Of a stretch of DNA of 64,000 nt, positions 34,345-43,222 are shown one piece after another. The DNA lies in the NCBI GenBank assembly GCA_965227035.1, contig OZ245724.1, forward strand, positions 744,001 to 808,000, read 5' to 3'. The stretch comes from CBDDFQ01 sp965227035 (GTDB lineage: Bacteria; Pseudomonadota; Gammaproteobacteria; Burkholderiales; Burkholderiaceae_C). A program made the translations under genes and the position numbers. Position 1 is the stretch's first letter. Every line of letters begins with the position of its first letter. The notes beneath the pieces were generated by a model. The model was not told the origin of the DNA. It saw only the letters and a program-made list of their open reading frames with translations, and did no database searches.

Positions 34345-35232
34345 ATGCCTTTATTACTAGATTCATTCTGGCGAGCCGTCACTTACTGTCTTCGGCCTCG
34401 CGTCATCGCTCTTTCGTTTCTGCCGCTCATCCTGATGGTGGTGCTGGCATGGCTGCTGGGCTACTTTTTCTGGGAGTGGGCGGTCGATGCCGTTCGCGTA
34501 GCGCTCGAAGCCTCGTCGATGATCGATCGCATCTACTCATGGCTGACGGATATCGGTTTCGGCAATCTCAAGGTTGCGCTGCCTCCGTTGATCATCGTGT
34601 TTGCGATCACGCCGCTGCTGGTCATCGTCGCGCTCATCGCGGTTGCTTTATGTATGACGCCGGGTCTGGTTTCGATGGTCGCAGAGCGCCGCTTCCCCAC
34701 TCTCGAGAAAAAGCACGGCGGATCTTTTCTCGCGAGCGTTGCGGTGTCGACCGGCGCGACGCTGATTGCGCTCATCGCACTGATCGTGTCTCTGCCTCTC
34801 TGGCTGGTGCCGCCCCTGATCCTCGTGATTCCGCCTCTCATCTGGGGTTGGCTCACCTACCGCGTCATGTCCTTCGACGCGCTCTCGAATCACGCGAGCA
34901 CGGAAGAGCGCCGCACGCTGATGCAGCGCCATCGCGGCCCGCTGCTTCTGATCGGCGTGATCTGCGGTTATATGGGCGCGGCGCCCGGGGTGGTTTGGGC
35001 GTCGGGCGCACTCTTTGCGGCGATGTTCGTCATACTCGTGCCGGTCGCCATCTGGATCTACACGCTGGTGTTCGCGTTTTCTTCCCTGTGGTTTTCTCAT
35101 TACTGTCTTGCCGCGCTGGAGCGACTTCGCCGCGAGCAGACATCGGTCAATCGGTATCCGGCTCATTCAAATGAATCAATCGAACCTCAAAACACAAGCC
35201 TCCCCCAACGAAGCCCCCCAGACGAACGATGA
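34345..35232 (+). CDS. EI24 (CysZ-like) domain membrane protein
   Basis: The 295-residue polytopic protein matches the EI24/CysZ-like family: an N-terminal SFWRAVTYCLRPRVIALSFLP block, four or so hydrophobic segments, and the cytoplasmic RVMSFDALSNHASTEER-type loop near 175-200. Sulfate transport is known for E. coli CysZ; whether this protein transports sulfate is not shown. Its end overlaps the CinA-like gene by 62 bases. Confidence 0.8.
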   Translation: MPLLLDSFWRAVTYCLRPRVIALSFLPLILMVVLAWLLGYFFWEWAVDAVRVALEASSMIDRIYSWLTDIGFGNLKVALPPLIIVFAITPLLVIVALIAVALCMTPGLVSMVAERRFPTLEKKHGGSFLASVAVSTGATLIALIALIVSLPLWLVPPLILVIPPLIWGWLTYRVMSFDALSNHASTEERRTLMQRHRGPLLLIGVICGYMGAAPGVVWASGALFAAMFVILVPVAIWIYTLVFAFSSLWFSHYCLAALERLRREQTSVNRYPAHSNESIEPQNTSLPQRSPPDER

Positions 35233-36070
35233 GTTCGTCGGCGAGCCCAAGCTGGCTCACGCCGCCAAGCCCTCGTTCGGCATGATCATCATTGGCGACG
35301 AAATCATGTCGGGCAAACGTTCCGACAAGCACATGCCGAAAGTCATCGAGCTGCTCACCGCGCGTGGACTGCACCTCGATTACGCAGACTACGTCGGGGA
35401 CTCGCCGGATCGAATTACCGCAACGCTGAAGCGCGCATTCGAATCGGGCGATGTGGTGTTTTCCTGCGGCGGTATCGGCGCGACGCCCGACGATCACACC
35501 AGACAGTGCGCAGCCAGGGCGCTCGATGTGGAGCTGGAACTTCATCCGCGCGCCAAAGAGCTGATCACCCAACGCATGATGGACACTGCCAAAGAAACGA
35601 ACACGGTGTTCGATCCGGCCGATCCAAACAACATGCACCGGCTCAACATGGGCGTGTTTCCCAAAGGCGCTCATATCGTTCCAAATCCGTACAACAAGAT
35701 TCCAGGATTCAGCGTCGGCCATGTCCACTTCGTGCCTGGATTCCCGGTCATGGCCTGGCCGATGATCGAGTGGGTGCTCGACACCCACTACGCGCAGTGG
35801 TTTGCCGCATCGAGCTGGGTAGAAAAATCGATCGTGATTTTCGGATCGATGGAGGCAACGCTGACTCCGCTGATGGTCGAACTCGAATCGAAGTTCCAGG
35901 GAGTCAAGGTGTTCAGTCTGCCCAGCGTCGATCATCCCGAATTCGGGCGTCATATCGAGTTGGGGGTGAAGGGAACCGCCGAAATGGTGGAACTGGCCTA
36001 TCCGGCAATGTTGGAAGGCTTGAAGCAATTTTCATTAAAGTTTGGCCCCGAACTGGTGCGATCCCACTAA
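35171..36070 (+). CDS. CinA-like molybdopterin-binding domain protein
   Basis: A 299-residue protein with an N-terminal MoaB/MogA-like domain: IIIGDEIMSGKRSDKHMPK near residues 38-56, DYVGDSPDRI, and SCGGIGATPDDHT near 105. The CinA family's C-terminal nicotinamide-nucleotide amidase is absent; the second half is a shorter unassigned region. CinA-N proteins are associated with competence or with dinucleotide pyrophosphatase activity. ATG 35171 was chosen; the first 30 residues are unconserved-looking, so a later start is possible. Confidence 0.78.
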   Translation: MNQSNLKTQASPNEAPQTNDEFVGEPKLAHAAKPSFGMIIIGDEIMSGKRSDKHMPKVIELLTARGLHLDYADYVGDSPDRITATLKRAFESGDVVFSCGGIGATPDDHTRQCAARALDVELELHPRAKELITQRMMDTAKETNTVFDPADPNNMHRLNMGVFPKGAHIVPNPYNKIPGFSVGHVHFVPGFPVMAWPMIEWVLDTHYAQWFAASSWVEKSIVIFGSMEATLTPLMVELESKFQGVKVFSLPSVDHPEFGRHIELGVKGTAEMVELAYPAMLEGLKQFSLKFGPELVRSH

Positions 36071-36112
36071 GGCATCAGCTTGGTGCGATGCAACAATCAC
36101 TGAAGTGGTGCG
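36054..36112 (+). promoter_or_regulatory. Three TGGTGCG half-sites, NtrC-like enhancer of glnA
   Basis: TGGTGCG starts at 36054, 36081 and 36106 (27 and 25 bp apart). The middle copy is preceded by GGCATCA-GCT, giving a near-palindrome like the NtrC consensus TGCACCA-N3-TGGTGCA. The cluster is 110-190 bp upstream of the sigma-54 promoter, the usual enhancer distance, and ntrB/ntrC are three genes downstream. Confidence 0.6.
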
Positions 36113-36224
36113 AAAACTTCCATTTTCGAATGCTTGGTATCCTCGCCATGCACATTTTCATGCGCCAAAAGCCGTATCGCCTGTGTCATCCGAACCGTCG
36201 ATGATCGAGCCTCACAACCCGCGT

Positions 36225-36241
36225 TTGGCATAGAAACTGCA
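36225..36241 (+). promoter_or_regulatory. Sigma-54 promoter of glnA
   Basis: TTGGCATAGAAACTGCA carries the -24 GG and -12 GC dinucleotides at the required spacing and matches most of TTGGCACG-N4-TTGCA. It lies about 48 bp upstream of the glnA ATG, giving a short leader with an AGGAGAA ribosome site. Confidence 0.8.
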
Positions 36242-36288
36242 TTCCCCAAACTGTTCTATTTTTATAACCATCGAACCAGGAGAACCTG

Positions 36289-37704
36289 ATGGCAAAGACC
36301 GTCGCTGACGTAATCAAGATGGTGAAGGAAAACGAAGTCAAATTCGTCGATTTCCGCTTCACCGATACCAAGGGCAAAGAACAGCACGTGACCGTGCCTG
36401 TTTCCCACTTTGACGAAGACAAATTCACGTCAGGCCACGCGTTCGACGGTTCGTCCATTGCAGGCTGGAAGGGAATCGAAGCATCCGACATGCTGTTGAT
36501 GCCCGATCCCAACACCGCCAACATCGACCCCTTCTTCGAAGAAACCACCCTGTTCCTGAGCTGCGACGTTCTGGAACCCGGCGACGGCAAGGCTTACGAC
36601 CGCGATCCGCGCTCCATCGCCCGCCGCGCAGAGGCTTACCTCAAGGCATCCGGCCTTGGCGATCAGGCTTTCTTCGGACCGGAACCCGAATTCTTCATCT
36701 TCGACGACGTCCGTTGGGGCGCCGACATGTCGGGCTCCTTCGTCAAGATCGACGAACAGGAAGCCCCCTGGAACAGCGGCACCGTCATGGAAGGCGGCAA
36801 CAAGGGCCACCGTCCCACCGTCAAGGGCGGCTATTTCCCGGTTCCCCCGGTCGACAGCACGCAAGACATGCGCGCCGAAATGTCCCTGATCCTCGAATCG
36901 CTGGGCATTCCGGTCGAAGTGTTCCACCACGAAGTTGCTGGCGCTGGACAAAACGAAATCGGCACCAAGTTCTCTACGCTGGTCGAGCGCGCTGACTGGA
37001 CGATTCTCCTGAAGTACGTCGTTCATAACGTGGCACACGCCTACGGCAAGACGGCAACCTTCATGCCCAAGCCCATCGTCGGCGACAACGGTTCCGGCAT
37101 GCACGTTCACCAGTCGGTCTGGAAAGACGGCAAGAACCTGTTCGCAGGCGACGGCTACGCAGGTCTGTCCGACTACGCTCTGTACTACATCGGCGGCATC
37201 ATCAAGCACGCACGTGCCTTGAACGCCATCACGAACCCCGGCACCAACAGCTACAAGCGCCTGGTTCCGGGCTTCGAAGCTCCGGTCAAGCTCGCATACA
37301 GCGCGCGTAACCGCTCCGCCTCGATCCGTATTCCTTACGTTGCGAACCCCAAGGGCCGCCGTATCGAAGCGCGTTTCCCGGATCCGCTGGCAAACCCCTA
37401 CCTCGCGTTCTCGGCCCTGCTCATGGCAGGTCTGGACGGCGTGGAAAACAAGATCCATCCCGGCGAAGCCGCAACGAAGGATCTGTACCATCTGCCTCCC
37501 GAGGAAGATGCGAAGGTGCCAACCGTCTGCCATAGCCTGGAACAAGCGCTCGAGTATCTCGACAAGGGTCGCAGCTTCCTGACCAAGGGTGGCGTCTTCA
37601 CCGACTCCATGCTCGACGCATACATCGAACTCAAGATGCAGGAAGTCACGCGCATGCGCATGACCACGCATCCGATTGAATTCGACATGTACTACTCGCT
37701 GTAA
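36289..37704 (+). CDS. glnA: Glutamine synthetase type I
   Basis: The 471-residue dodecameric enzyme adds ammonia to glutamate. Visible family marks are VKFVDFRFTDTKG, DGSSIAGWKG near residue 50, NGSGMHVHQS-like DNGSGMHVHQSVW near 265 and the adenylylation loop DLYHLPPEE with Tyr400, so it is of the adenylylation-controlled (GS-beta) class. Transcription is probably from the sigma-54 promoter activated by NtrC. Two hairpins follow the stop. Confidence 0.97.
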   Translation: MAKTVADVIKMVKENEVKFVDFRFTDTKGKEQHVTVPVSHFDEDKFTSGHAFDGSSIAGWKGIEASDMLLMPDPNTANIDPFFEETTLFLSCDVLEPGDGKAYDRDPRSIARRAEAYLKASGLGDQAFFGPEPEFFIFDDVRWGADMSGSFVKIDEQEAPWNSGTVMEGGNKGHRPTVKGGYFPVPPVDSTQDMRAEMSLILESLGIPVEVFHHEVAGAGQNEIGTKFSTLVERADWTILLKYVVHNVAHAYGKTATFMPKPIVGDNGSGMHVHQSVWKDGKNLFAGDGYAGLSDYALYYIGGIIKHARALNAITNPGTNSYKRLVPGFEAPVKLAYSARNRSASIRIPYVANPKGRRIEARFPDPLANPYLAFSALLMAGLDGVENKIHPGEAATKDLYHLPPEEDAKVPTVCHSLEQALEYLDKGRSFLTKGGVFTDSMLDAYIELKMQEVTRMRMTTHPIEFDMYYSL

Positions 37705-37730
37705 TAGCGAGGCAGGAACTCCCGAAAAGC

Positions 37731-37751
37731 CCGAAGGCGGCGCGCCTTCGG
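37731..37751 (+). terminator. Hairpin after glnA
   Basis: CCGAAGGCG/CGCCTTCGG, a 9-bp perfect stem with a 3-base loop, 27 bp after glnA. It has no T-run, so it may be a pause or RNA-stability element upstream of the true terminator. Confidence 0.5.
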
Positions 37752-37771
37752 ACAATTTACGGAGATCTTGT

Positions 37772-37803
37772 AAAAAAGGGACGGCCTTGGTCGTCCCTTT
37801 TTT
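37772..37803 (+). terminator. Rho-independent terminator of glnA
   Basis: AAAAAAGGGACG and CGTCCCTTTTTT form a 12-bp perfect stem around an 8-base loop, ending in six T. It separates glnA from the small periplasmic protein and ntrBC, which must then have their own promoter or read-through. Confidence 0.9.
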
Positions 37804-37929
37804 ATGGTCGATCGTTTTGTGTAAAAGTCGGCGTGTTGCCGTAGGGCCATATTTGAAATCGATACTTTCTTGCACGATACTGGCCGACCCTGAACTTGGG
37901 TTTGGCCTGCCAGCCAACCAACTGCTCAC

Positions 37930-38430
37930 ATGAAATCGACCTATCTGCTTGCGTTGCTCGGTATTCTGATTGCTGGTCCCGCCATGGCGCAGGACCAGAT
38001 TTTCCGTTGCGGAAGCGAATACACGAACAATGCGAAAGATGCGCAGGTGCGTGGATGCAAGTTGGTCGAGGGCGGCAATGTCACGGTCATTCAGAGCGTC
38101 AGGCCAGCAGCGAATCCGGCGCCGCGCGCTTCGGGCAATTCAAGCGGAGCGGTAGGCACACCTGGTCAACGCGTCGATTCCAACGATCAGCGCGCCCGTG
38201 ACTCCGATGCGCGCGCCATTCTCGAGTCGGAACTGAAACGCGCCGAAGCCCGCAAAGCCGATCTGGCCCGTGAGTACAACAACGGCGAGCCCGAAAAAAT
38301 GGGTCCCGAAACCCGAAACTATCAAAAGTATCTGGAACGCGTGGCCGACATGAAGTCGGCGATGGCTCGCAACGACGCAGACATCGAAGGCATCAAACGC
38401 GAAATCGCACGCCTTCCTCCGAGGCCCTAG
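37930..38430 (+). CDS. Periplasmic DUF4124-like protein in the glnA-ntrBC cluster
   Basis: The 166-residue precursor has a clear signal peptide (MKSTYLLALLGILIAGPAMA) and a small Cys-containing N-terminal domain (FRCGSEYTNNAKDAQVRGCK) like DUF4124. A Pro/Ser-rich link follows and then a charged helical part (about 90-160) that is probably a coiled coil. No enzyme motif is visible. It is placed between glnA and ntrB in many Burkholderiales. The role is unknown. Confidence 0.75.
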   Translation: MKSTYLLALLGILIAGPAMAQDQIFRCGSEYTNNAKDAQVRGCKLVEGGNVTVIQSVRPAANPAPRASGNSSGAVGTPGQRVDSNDQRARDSDARAILESELKRAEARKADLAREYNNGEPEKMGPETRNYQKYLERVADMKSAMARNDADIEGIKREIARLPPRP

Positions 38431-38432
38431 TT

Positions 38433-39542
38433 TTGGACGCGCCGCTACTTTCGTCTGGCGCCAGATTTAGCGCTCTCTCCAACGCCACCTCCAGTGCCCG
38501 ATTCCAGCCCTTCGATTGGCTGGCCACGCTGGTCGCAGTGGTTCGACTCGACGGATCGGTACTTTTTGCGAACTCCGCGCTCGAAGACGCGTTGGGCACT
38601 TCGCGCAGAACTATCGAAGGTTCGCAGTTCGCCGATTTCTTCACCGAGCCGCACCTGCTGGAAAGCGCGCTGGATGGAGCGGCGGTCAACGAGTTCGCCG
38701 CGCTCAGATACGACAGTTCCATCAAGCGGCTCAACCACGATCCGTTCCCGGTGCATGTGGTGGTGGCGCAAACCGAAATGCCCGGCGAAGTCATCATCGA
38801 ATTGATGCCGATGGAGCAACAGGCCCGGCAGGATCGGGAAGAGCGGCTGATCGACCAGACGCAGGCGAACAAAGAGTTGATCCGAAACCTGGCGCATGAA
38901 ATCAAGAACCCGCTCGGCGGCATCCGTGGCGCGGCGCAGCTGCTCCAGATGGAAATCGAATCGCGCGAACTCACCGAATACACCCAGGTCATCATTCACG
39001 AGGCCGACCGGTTGCAATCGCTTGTCGACAGGCTGCTCGCTCCTCACAGGCGTCCGCATGTCGTGGGCGACGTGAATATTCACGAAGTCTGCGAGCGGGT
39101 GAGGTCGCTGATCCTGGCCGAATTCCCGCGTGGGCTGAAAGTCATACGCGACTACGACGCTTCGCTGCCCGAATTCCGCGGCGACCGCGAGCAACTCATC
39201 CAGGCAGTGCTGAACATTACCCACAACGCCGCGCAGGCACTGGCCGAGCGCATTGCTGGCGGCGACGGGCAGATCGTGTTTCGAACTCGAATCGCCAGGC
39301 AGGTAACTTTTGGCAAACAGCGCTATCGACTGGCATTGGAATTGCATGTTGTCGACAATGGACCGGGCGTGCCGGACTCGATTAAAGATCGCATCTTCTA
39401 CCCGCTTGTGTCGGGACGAGACGGTGGTTCAGGGCTTGGACTGACTTTGGCGCAGACGTTTGTGCAGCAGCATCATGGCTTGATCGAGTGCGATAGCGTA
39501 CCGGGCAGAACGGATTTCAAACTCGTGATTCCGTTGCCCTGA
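38433..39542 (+). CDS. glnL: Nitrogen sensor kinase NtrB
   Basis: The 369-residue cytoplasmic histidine kinase has an N-terminal PAS-like sensor, the H box NLAHEIKNPLGGIRG with His155, and HATPase motifs NITHNAAQAL, DNGPGVP and GGSGLGLTLAQT. NtrB phosphorylates NtrC under nitrogen limitation and is normally governed by PII. The start is a TTG at 38433, two bases after the upstream gene's stop. There is no transmembrane segment. Confidence 0.92.
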   Translation: MDAPLLSSGARFSALSNATSSARFQPFDWLATLVAVVRLDGSVLFANSALEDALGTSRRTIEGSQFADFFTEPHLLESALDGAAVNEFAALRYDSSIKRLNHDPFPVHVVVAQTEMPGEVIIELMPMEQQARQDREERLIDQTQANKELIRNLAHEIKNPLGGIRGAAQLLQMEIESRELTEYTQVIIHEADRLQSLVDRLLAPHRRPHVVGDVNIHEVCERVRSLILAEFPRGLKVIRDYDASLPEFRGDREQLIQAVLNITHNAAQALAERIAGGDGQIVFRTRIARQVTFGKQRYRLALELHVVDNGPGVPDSIKDRIFYPLVSGRDGGSGLGLTLAQTFVQQHHGLIECDSVPGRTDFKLVIPLP

Positions 39543-39571
39543 AAAACGTTTGACCTGAGGTGACAACAAAA

Positions 39572-41107
39572 ATGAAGCCGATCTGGATAGTGGATGACGA
39601 TCAGTCGATCCGCTTTGTGCTGGAGAAGGCCTTGCTGCGCGAAGATCTGCCGACCCGCAGCTTTACGAATCCGCGCGAGGTGCTCGCCGCACTCGATGCC
39701 GCCAACGACGAAGAACTCGAGAACCAGGGCCCGCAGGTTCTGGTTAGCGATATACGCATGCCGGGTGGATCGGGACTCGATCTGCTCGACAAGATCAAGG
39801 AACGCCACCCCGGTTTGCCGGTCATCATCATGACCGCGTTCTCGGATCTCGATAGCGCGGTTTCCGCGTTTCAGGGCGGTGCCTTCGAATACCTTCCCAA
39901 GCCGTTCGATCTGCCCAAGGCGGTCGAGCTCATTCGCCGTGCGGTCGAAGAAAGCCAGCGCGAAGAGGTGGCCGAAGAGCGCATGGCGGCAACGCCCGAA
40001 ATGCTCGGACAGGCACCTGCGATGCAGGACGTTTTCCGCGCAATCGGCCGTCTGTCGCAAAGCAACGTGACGGTCATGATCACCGGTGAATCCGGCTCCG
40101 GCAAGGAACTCGTTGCACGCGCGTTGCACAAGCACTCGCCGCGCGCGACCGGTCCTTTCGTCGCGATCAACACCGCTGCAATTCCTAAAGATCTTCTCGA
40201 GTCCGAACTGTTCGGTCATGAGCGCGGTGCATTTACCGGCGCGCAAACCATGCGTCGCGGACGCTTCGAGCAGGCTGAAGGCGGCACGCTTTTTCTCGAT
40301 GAAATCGGCGACATGCCTTTCGATTTGCAGACGCGTTTGCTGCGTGTGCTGAGCGACGGTCATTTCTATCGCGTCGGTGGACACAGTTCGGTCAAAGCCA
40401 ACGTGCGCGTGATTGCAGCGACCCATCAAGATCTGGAACAGCGCGTGAAAGACGGCGCGTTCCGCGAAGACTTGTTCCATCGCTTGAACGTGATTCGCCT
40501 GCGGCTGCCGGCATTGCGCGAACGTCTGCAGGACATTCCGATTCTCACTCGCTATTTTCTGCAGCAAAGCGCCAAGCAGCTCGGTGTCGAGCCGAAGCGA
40601 ATTTCCGATGCAGCGCTTGCGCAGATCGGGCATTTCGCTTTTCCCGGCAACGTGCGTCAGCTCGAAAACATCTGCCACTGGCTCACCGTGATGGCGCCTG
40701 CGCAAGTGATCGAGCCGAAAGATCTTCCACCCGAAGTGGCCGTGGCATCTGCTGCGTCCAGCGACATCGGTATTCCTCGCGTCGCCCCCATCGTCAGCAA
40801 CGTCGATGTGCCGCGCGCGGACACCGACAGCAACGCCGCGCTCATCGCGTCCGAGCCGTCGATCGCGTCGGAGGGCGGCATCGTTCGCAAGATCGACGTG
40901 TGGGAGCAGGGGCTCGAAGCGGAAGCGCTGGAGTTGCTGCTCGCGGGTCGTACCGATGTATGGGACGAGTTGTCACGCAGGTTCGAATCGCGATTGATAT
41001 TGACCGCTCTCGCGAACACGCGCGGCCGTCGAATCGAAGCGGCTCAGAAGCTGGGCATCGGTCGCAACACGATCACCCGCAAGATCCAGGAACTCGGTCT
41101 CGAGTAA
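39572..41107 (+). CDS. glnG: Nitrogen regulator NtrC (sigma-54 activator)
   Basis: The 511-residue response regulator has a receiver domain with Asp60 in VLVSDIRMPGGSG, a AAA+ sigma-54 interaction domain with Walker A GESGSGKE near residue 170 and the GAFTGA loop near 215, and a C-terminal Fis-type HTH (RRIEAAQKLGIGRNTITRKI). It likely activates glnA from the upstream enhancer. ATG 39572 was chosen because GAGGTGA lies just upstream; GTG 39560 is the alternative. Confidence 0.95.
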   Translation: MKPIWIVDDDQSIRFVLEKALLREDLPTRSFTNPREVLAALDAANDEELENQGPQVLVSDIRMPGGSGLDLLDKIKERHPGLPVIIMTAFSDLDSAVSAFQGGAFEYLPKPFDLPKAVELIRRAVEESQREEVAEERMAATPEMLGQAPAMQDVFRAIGRLSQSNVTVMITGESGSGKELVARALHKHSPRATGPFVAINTAAIPKDLLESELFGHERGAFTGAQTMRRGRFEQAEGGTLFLDEIGDMPFDLQTRLLRVLSDGHFYRVGGHSSVKANVRVIAATHQDLEQRVKDGAFREDLFHRLNVIRLRLPALRERLQDIPILTRYFLQQSAKQLGVEPKRISDAALAQIGHFAFPGNVRQLENICHWLTVMAPAQVIEPKDLPPEVAVASAASSDIGIPRVAPIVSNVDVPRADTDSNAALIASEPSIASEGGIVRKIDVWEQGLEAEALELLLAGRTDVWDELSRRFESRLILTALANTRGRRIEAAQKLGIGRNTITRKIQELGLE

Positions 41108-41130
41108 CTGAATCGGCTTTTAAAAGCTGC

Positions 41131-41910
41131 TCAAACGTTAAGGTCGACGATCACCGGTGTGTGATCGCTCGGCCTTTCGTTTTTTCGGGGAGCTTTGTCG
41201 ATCACGCACGACCTCACTTCTGCCTTCAGCGCGTTGCCGACGAGGATGTGATCGATGCGTAAGCCGCGATTGCGTCGGAAACCCATCTCGCGGTAGTCCC
41301 ACCAGGAAAAGCTTTTCTCGGGCTGATCGAACATGCGGAACGCGTCGGTCATTCCCAGTGAAAGCAGCGCCTGGAAATGCGTTCTTTCTTCGGTGGTGTG
41401 GTGAATGGTTTCGCGCAAACCTTCCGGGTCGTAGGTGTCGCGATCATCGGCCGTGATGTTGAAGTCGCCCACCAGAACGAGCCGTGGATTTTTATCGAGC
41501 TCGTCGCGCAGTGCGTCGCGCAATCCACGCAACCAGCTCATTTTGTATTCGAACTTTTCGCTGCCCGGCGCCTGGCCGTTCACGAAGTAGCCGTTGACCA
41601 AACGAAGATCGCCCGATGCCGTCGGCAGCGTGGCCGCAATCACGCGCGATTGTTCGTCTGCGAAGCCGGTGATGTTGCGAACCACATCGCGCGCAGGTTC
41701 CTTGCTGATGATGGCCACGCCGTTGTATGTTTTCTGGCCGAACACCGCGCTGTGATAACCCGCTTCCTTCAACGCATCGAGCGGGAATTTGTCATCGGTG
41801 AGTTTCAGCTCCTGCAGGCACAGCGCCTCGATCGGATTGGCGGCGAGCCAGTCGAGCACTTGCTGCAGGCGAATAGTGAGGGAGTTGACGTTCCAGGTGG
41901 CGATACGCAT
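41131..41910 (-). CDS. xthA: Exodeoxyribonuclease III
   Basis: The 259-residue AP endonuclease has RIATWNVNSL at the start, the catalytic Glu in LQELKLTDDKFP, GDFNITADDRD and the closing RIDHILV and RPSDHTPVIVDL. It acts on abasic sites and 3' damaged ends. It converges on ntrC. ATG 41910 is preferred to a GTG two codons upstream. Confidence 0.93.
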   Translation of the reverse strand: MRIATWNVNSLTIRLQQVLDWLAANPIEALCLQELKLTDDKFPLDALKEAGYHSAVFGQKTYNGVAIISKEPARDVVRNITGFADEQSRVIAATLPTASGDLRLVNGYFVNGQAPGSEKFEYKMSWLRGLRDALRDELDKNPRLVLVGDFNITADDRDTYDPEGLRETIHHTTEERTHFQALLSLGMTDAFRMFDQPEKSFSWWDYREMGFRRNRGLRIDHILVGNALKAEVRSCVIDKAPRKNERPSDHTPVIVDLNV

Positions 41911-41981
41911 AAGCACGCTTGTTTTGTTGGCGGGAACCGAGATTCTCGCCGACTTGTGCGCGCCAGGAATTGGGCCGGAAA

Positions 41982-43124
41982 TCAGGCCCGAACCAGCCTA
42001 ACCCGCGTGATCTCCGAAGGCGCGCCGAACCTTTTAGGCGGACCCCAGTAGCCTGTGCCTCTGCTTGTGTACACCCACAAATTGCCCAGGCGCTGCAAGC
42101 CTGCAGTGAAGGGCTGTTGAAGTCGCACGAAATGATTCCACGGCCAGAACTGACCGCCGTGCGTGTGTCCCGACAACTGTAGATCGAACCCTGCGGCCAA
42201 TGCGCCGCTTTCACCGCCAGCACTGCGCGGTTGATGTGCGAGCAACACGCGCGCACCTGCATCGAGCGGCGCACCCGACATTGCCGCTTTCGCATCGCTG
42301 CGATCTGCCGGATCGAAGTGATGCGCGGTGCTATCGGTCACCCCTCCAAGCACCACCGATTCGCCGTTCTGTTGCAGCACGACATGCTGGTTGCTCAACA
42401 CGGTCACGCCGATTCGACGCAACTCGTGAATCCACGCACTCGCGCCCGAGTAGTACTCGTGATTGCCGGTCACGAAAAAGCTGCCATGACGCGATTTCAG
42501 ATTTCCTATCGGCGCGACGTGATCGCGCAATTGCGGCACGCTGCCATCTACCAGGTCGCCGGTGATGGCAACTGCGTCCGCGTTCATGGCATTCACCCGA
42601 TCGACGATGGCTTGCACGTAGCGCGACTTGATGGTGGGGCCGACATGGACATCGCTGATCTGCGCGATGGTGAAGCCTTCGAGAGCGGATGGCAGATCGG
42701 CAATCGGCACATCGACGGTGACGACTGCAGCAGTGCGGCGGGCGTTCAGGAATCCCCATGCCGTTGCAAGAAGTGCGAGTAGCGGAACTGCGGCGGCGGA
42801 GTCGATTCGTAGCGCGTCTAAGGCCAGTGTGCCGGGCCAGAAATACTCGACGATCGCGAAGGCGAACAACATCAGATCGCGCAAAAACGTCAACACGAAA
42901 AGCGATGAGAACAAGCCCATGAACAGCAAGCCGATCCACGACAGCGCGTCAGAATCCTTGCGTCGACTTGCCATCAGTCCTATCGGCATCGAAACAGCGG
43001 AAGCCAGGAGCAGCACCGCAAAAAGAATCGCGGCGACCGGCCATGCAGACAGATCGGGAATGACGCGCCAGCCGACATATCCGTGAAGGATGATCGAAAG
43101 GGCGAAGAGGGGGAGGCGATTCAT
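41982..43124 (-). CDS. Membrane-anchored metallophosphoesterase
   Basis: The 380-residue protein has four or five N-terminal membrane helices and a cytoplasmic or periplasmic calcineurin-like domain. All metal motifs are present: ISDVHVG near residue 165, GDLVDG, GNHEYY and GHTHGG near 335. Similar proteins include YaeI-type phosphoesterases; the substrate is unknown. The start at 43124 follows the first membrane helix; longer frames are not supported. Confidence 0.83.
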   Translation of the reverse strand: MNRLPLFALSIILHGYVGWRVIPDLSAWPVAAILFAVLLLASAVSMPIGLMASRRKDSDALSWIGLLFMGLFSSLFVLTFLRDLMLFAFAIVEYFWPGTLALDALRIDSAAAVPLLALLATAWGFLNARRTAAVVTVDVPIADLPSALEGFTIAQISDVHVGPTIKSRYVQAIVDRVNAMNADAVAITGDLVDGSVPQLRDHVAPIGNLKSRHGSFFVTGNHEYYSGASAWIHELRRIGVTVLSNQHVVLQQNGESVVLGGVTDSTAHHFDPADRSDAKAAMSGAPLDAGARVLLAHQPRSAGGESGALAAGFDLQLSGHTHGGQFWPWNHFVRLQQPFTAGLQRLGNLWVYTSRGTGYWGPPKRFGAPSEITRVRLVRA

Positions 43125-43222
43125 AAGGGGCGGTTGATGTCTGGCCGCGGAGTGTTGTCTGCAGTTGAATCCGAAGCGCGCGATTTCAATAGCGTTTGAA
43201 TAGTGCTTTACTTGCGAAGACC

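Noticed and set aside
36430..37929. Long minus-strand frame opposite glnA (about 500 codons)
   Set aside because: Antisense shadow of glnA caused by codon bias; no signal or domain pattern.
41116..41127. 12-bp palindrome GCTTTTAAAAGC between ntrC and xthA
   Set aside because: Short, AT-rich and without a G/C-rich stem; too weak to call a terminator or operator.
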